Part shown: positions 53,995-56,046 of the stretch, piece after piece
How the letters are laid out: each line of letters starts with the position of its first letter
How positions within the stretch are numbered: the stretch's first letter is position 1
Source: Cyclobacteriaceae bacterium
GTDB lineage: Bacteria > Bacteroidota > Bacteroidia > Cytophagales > Cyclobacteriaceae
Direction: 5' to 3'
Assembly (NCBI GenBank): GCA_027533395.1
Contig: JAPZUF010000030.1
Span: 1-56,046 of the forward strand
DNA length: 56,046 nucleotides
Translations under genes and position numbers: made by a program
The notes under the pieces: generated by a model
Databases searched by the model: none
The model's input: the letters and a program-made list of their open reading frames with translations, nothing else
Told to the model about the DNA's origin: nothing

Positions 53995-54441
53995 TTACTT
54001 GCTGTTAAATATGATTTTATTTGATAATGTTTCTTTCTCTTCTTTAACAAATTTCCAAGGATCCCAGGTTAACTTTCTCATGTTAAATCGGATGATTTTA
54101 ACTTTTTGTAGATTGTTTTCAAAAAAAGGTAAATAGACGAAATCATAGCAGAAATAGTAAAGCTGCTTTTGGGCATCTACTTGCAGATTGGTAAAATATT
54201 CGAAATTAAATTGTCGGTGTAATAATTCATCTCTGTTGATAATTATTGAATCACCTACGCATACCTTATCCAAAATGCTTCTATTCCTTTTTAAAATAGA
54301 ATTGATAAGAGATTGTGGTTCGTTACGAATTATCTTTTTTTGATTGTTGAATTCATAGCGACACGCGTTTGAACAAAACTTTTTATCACTTCTTCCCCAA
54401 AAACTTTTGCCGCATAGTTGGCAAGATTTATTTGTCTCCAT
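53995..54441 (-). CDS. Zn-ribbon protein of a Bacteroidota family
   Basis: 148 residues. An N-terminal treble-clef zinc ribbon (CQLCGKSFWGRSDKKFCSNAC) is followed by a helical part (RNRSILDKV) and a C-terminal strand part with YYFCYDFVYLP. From memory, this order recurs in small Bacteroidota proteins of unknown function. AT-rich like its neighbour. It is divergent from the recombinase with an 89-base shared control region holding two 10-base repeats. Confidence 0.75.
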   Translation of the reverse strand: METNKSCQLCGKSFWGRSDKKFCSNACRYEFNNQKKIIRNEPQSLINSILKRNRSILDKVCVGDSIIINRDELLHRQFNFEYFTNLQVDAQKQLYYFCYDFVYLPFFENNLQKVKIIRFNMRKLTWDPWKFVKEEKETLSNKIIFNSK

Positions 54442-54456
54442 ATTCGTTTTTACACA

Positions 54457-54476
54457 AGTATACCCGAGTATACACG
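54457..54476. repeat. Two tandem 10-base repeats between divergent genes
   Basis: AGTATACCCG and AGTATACACG lie back to back, one base different, spaced by one helical turn. Each holds the palindrome GTATAC. They lie just upstream of both the Zn-ribbon gene and the recombinase gene, so a regulator or the recombinase could bind here. Confidence 0.6.
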
Positions 54477-54530
54477 TTTATTCATCGAAGTTTTTTAGGA
54501 GGAATTGTCCCGCAAGTTTAGGTTTAAATC

Positions 54531-55694
54531 ATGGATTTTTCAACTTCTTCTCTACCCTTACTCACTTTAAAACACTTGGTGCTTAAAGGCGAAAGGAAAA
54601 TTGCATTTGAATATAAGAGTTCGAAAAAAATTGACGAACTGGTTAGGTCTTTAGGCGATGTTTGGTGGTCTAATCATTATCAAGTGGCTTATACGAGTTA
54701 CTCTAAAGAAAAACTCAATCAGATTTATATAACCTTTCGCGGTAAAGCTTGGATAAACGGACGCTTTTTTTATCGCAACAGACCAATAGACAACAGCAGA
54801 GGCATAGTTTATCTCAATGAAATCAGAGAAAAATATTTACAAACCCCACAAAAAAATATTGTATGCCCCAAAGAATATATTGAGATGCTAGAAAGCAGGA
54901 GGTATAGCACCAACACAGCACGCACTTACACAGGGCTTTTTACTCAGTTTATCCAATATTTGCGCGGTAAACCTTTAATAGAAGTAAACGAATTGGATAT
55001 AAAACGTTATCTGTATGAAATTGTAAAAACGGGCAAGTCGGCATCTTATCAAAATCAGGTAATCAATGCCATAAAGTTTTATTATGAACAAGTATTAGAT
55101 ATGCCTCATCGATTTTACGAATTAAGAAGACCGATGACGGTGCGCAAACTACCCAACACACTAAGCAAAGAAGAGATTAAAAAACTTTTAGCCTATACCA
55201 CCAATTTAAAACATAAAGCCATTTTAGCCACGATTTACAGTTGCGGATTGCGCATTTCTGAGTTGCAAAATTTAAAAATATGCGATATCTTGAGCGACCA
55301 AGGGCTTGTGATTGTGCGGGAGGGAAAAGGTAAAAAAGACAGAACTACGTTGCTTGCAGAAACGACTTTGAAGTTACTTAGAAAATACTATGTGACTTAC
55401 CGGCCGGAGGTGTATGTATTTGAGAATCCACAGGGTGGAAAATACAGTACAAAGAGTGTGCAGAACATCTTGCAACAAAGTTTGAGGAAAGCTGGCATTC
55501 ATAAGCCGGCATCACCCCATACATTGCGCCACTCCTTCGCAACCCATTTGTTAGAAAGCGGTACAGACCTACGTTATATACAAGTTTTGTTAGGACACGG
55601 ATCGAGTAAGACAACGGAGATATACACGCAGGTGAGTTCGAGTAGTTACAGTGAGATTAAAAGTCCGATAGAAAGATTAAATTTAGATGTATAA
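54531..55694 (+). CDS. Tyrosine recombinase
   Basis: 387 residues: an N-terminal strand domain (to about 95: LTLKHLVLKGERKIAFEY, then a WINGRFFY-like block), a SAM-like core-binding domain (about 115-200) and the catalytic domain with Arg241, His330, Arg333, His356 and nucleophile Tyr365. The PHTLRHSFATHLLESG block resembles XerCD and integron integrases, and the end (KSPIERL) resembles the end of integron integrases; but the integron-specific insert before His330 is missing. This N-terminal domain is, from memory, found in many Bacteroidota integrases next to accessory genes. It breaks and joins DNA at short repeated sites. Confidence 0.92.
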   Translation: MDFSTSSLPLLTLKHLVLKGERKIAFEYKSSKKIDELVRSLGDVWWSNHYQVAYTSYSKEKLNQIYITFRGKAWINGRFFYRNRPIDNSRGIVYLNEIREKYLQTPQKNIVCPKEYIEMLESRRYSTNTARTYTGLFTQFIQYLRGKPLIEVNELDIKRYLYEIVKTGKSASYQNQVINAIKFYYEQVLDMPHRFYELRRPMTVRKLPNTLSKEEIKKLLAYTTNLKHKAILATIYSCGLRISELQNLKICDILSDQGLVIVREGKGKKDRTTLLAETTLKLLRKYYVTYRPEVYVFENPQGGKYSTKSVQNILQQSLRKAGIHKPASPHTLRHSFATHLLESGTDLRYIQVLLGHGSSKTTEIYTQVSSSSYSEIKSPIERLNLDV

Positions 55695-55731
55695 TTATAT
55701 TACGATATCTGTTAAAAACATTTTGACTATT

Positions 55732-55748
55732 CGTGTAAACTTTACACG
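55732..55748. repeat. Inverted repeat after the recombinase
   Basis: CGTGTAAA-C-TTTACACG is an 8-bp perfect dyad with a 1-base centre, 37 bases after the recombinase stop. It resembles the repeat before the gene read on the other strand (CGTGTATACT against CGTGTAAACT). Confidence 0.55.
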
Positions 55749-55818
55749 CTTCGGATAAAAGGAATATATCAGCAATACGTATACATAATTGTTATGCTGC
55801 ATTGCTTAAAAAATCAAT

Positions 55819-55849
55819 TTTGCAATTTTTCTAAAAATACTTACCTTTG
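55819..55849 (+). promoter_or_regulatory. Promoter of the HigB-like toxin gene
   Basis: TTTG (55819-55822), a 19-base spacer and TACCTTTG (55842-55849), the full Bacteroidota promoter pattern. The start codon follows 24 bases after the -7 box. Confidence 0.78.
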
Positions 55850-55857
55850 GCGTAAGT
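55839..55857. promoter_or_regulatory. Probable operator over the toxin promoter
   Basis: ACTTAC and GTAAGT form a perfect 6-bp inverted repeat with a 7-base spacer that covers the -7 box. Toxin-antitoxin operons are commonly repressed by their antitoxin at such sites. Confidence 0.55.
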
Positions 55858-55873
55858 AACGTAAAACGAAACT

Positions 55874-56046
55874 ATGATTATTTCCTTTGGCTCGAAAGAT
55901 ACAATAAAGATTTGGGAAGGTGAAAGAATTAAGGGTTTAACAACAGATTTGCAAGAAATCGCAAGACGAAAGCTAAGGATGTTAAATAATTCTCAGAATA
56001 TAATGGATCTCCAAATTCCACCTTCTAACAGATTAGAAAAACTCAA
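55874..56046 (+). CDS. higB: HigB-type toxin, partial at window end
   Basis: The first 57 residues of a RelE/HigB-superfamily mRNA interferase ('plasmid maintenance system killer' family): IISFGSKDTIKIWEGER, EIARRKLRML and IPPSNRLEKL match that family well. The frame runs off the window. In HigBA operons the toxin gene comes first, so a helix-turn-helix antitoxin gene is expected just past the end. It lies 179 bases after the recombinase gene with its own promoter. Confidence 0.88.
   Translation, partial: MIISFGSKDTIKIWEGERIKGLTTDLQEIARRKLRMLNNSQNIMDLQIPPSNRLEKL

Noticed and set aside
55695-55873. Integron attC site after the recombinase
   Set aside because: I looked for paired GTTRRRY and RYYYAAC core sites around a large imperfect hairpin and did not find them; only the short dyads are present.
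1-56046. CRISPR array
   Set aside because: No series of equal direct repeats with regular spacers is visible anywhere.

Overview
The window looks like a chromosomal segment of a member of the Bacteroidota, probably Cytophagales-like. Reasons: low GC; housekeeping genes in Bacteroidota style (a fused E1 alpha/beta ketoacid dehydrogenase, DUF2911 proteins, a GIN-domain/DUF2807 lipoprotein, an ExbB-membrane protein-ExbD-ExbD cluster, a HExxHxxGxxH metalloprotease of the DUF5117/DUF4953 type, TPR histidine kinases); and several promoters of the Bacteroidota form TAnnTTTG, two of them with an upstream TTTG at 19-20 bp. There are no gene-free gaps longer than 300 bases.

Left edge (1-2030): the tail of an acidic protein, a terminator, then a small ORF plus a large serine recombinase whose reading frame runs through a hairpin and ends inside an intact tRNA-Arg(CCG) gene on the opposite strand. 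This looks like one end of an integrative element sitting at a tRNA.

Core region (2 kb to about 52.6 kb): oligopeptidase B-like lipoprotein, FtsK, LolA-like protein, a nitroreductase strikingly like iodotyrosine deiodinase, a Kv-type channel, Ffh, a PepSY-TM protein, a DUF2911 protein, the retropepsin-like/RimK/AstE-like trio, RNase P RNA, a sigma-54 activator without DNA-binding domain, an orphan LuxE-like acyl-protein synthetase, the E1 fusion, alanine dehydrogenase, an HsdR-N-like nuclease domain protein, AMP nucleosidase, an MFS (UMF1) transporter, the Exb cluster and tRNA-Ser(GGA). Next come a tightly packed five-gene minus-strand operon (SpoIIE-type phosphatase, polysaccharide deacetylase, MurG-like glycosyltransferase, TatD, asparaginase), a GT2 glycosyltransferase, RuvC, a conserved unknown, an SNF-type symporter, acetyl-CoA synthetase, an LpxH-like pyrophosphatase, an NtrC/NtrB-type two-component pair, a GIN-domain lipoprotein, acyl carrier protein, a YopX-like protein, a lipid kinase, a DUF2911-TPR protein, a TPR sensor kinase and a zinc metalloprotease.

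Right edge (about 52.7 kb to the end): visibly more AT-rich and accessory in character. It has a beta-lactamase-fold serine hydrolase, a Zn-ribbon protein, a tyrosine recombinase of a Bacteroidota-type family flanked by short repeats, and the start of a HigB-type toxin gene with a nearly consensus promoter overlapping an inverted repeat. The best candidate for something not fully described is this recombinase/repeat/toxin module, cut off by the window end. Many genes are converging pairs whose stop codons overlap, and several starts are TTG or GTG; I moved some starts where a promoter box or lipoprotein signal decided it.
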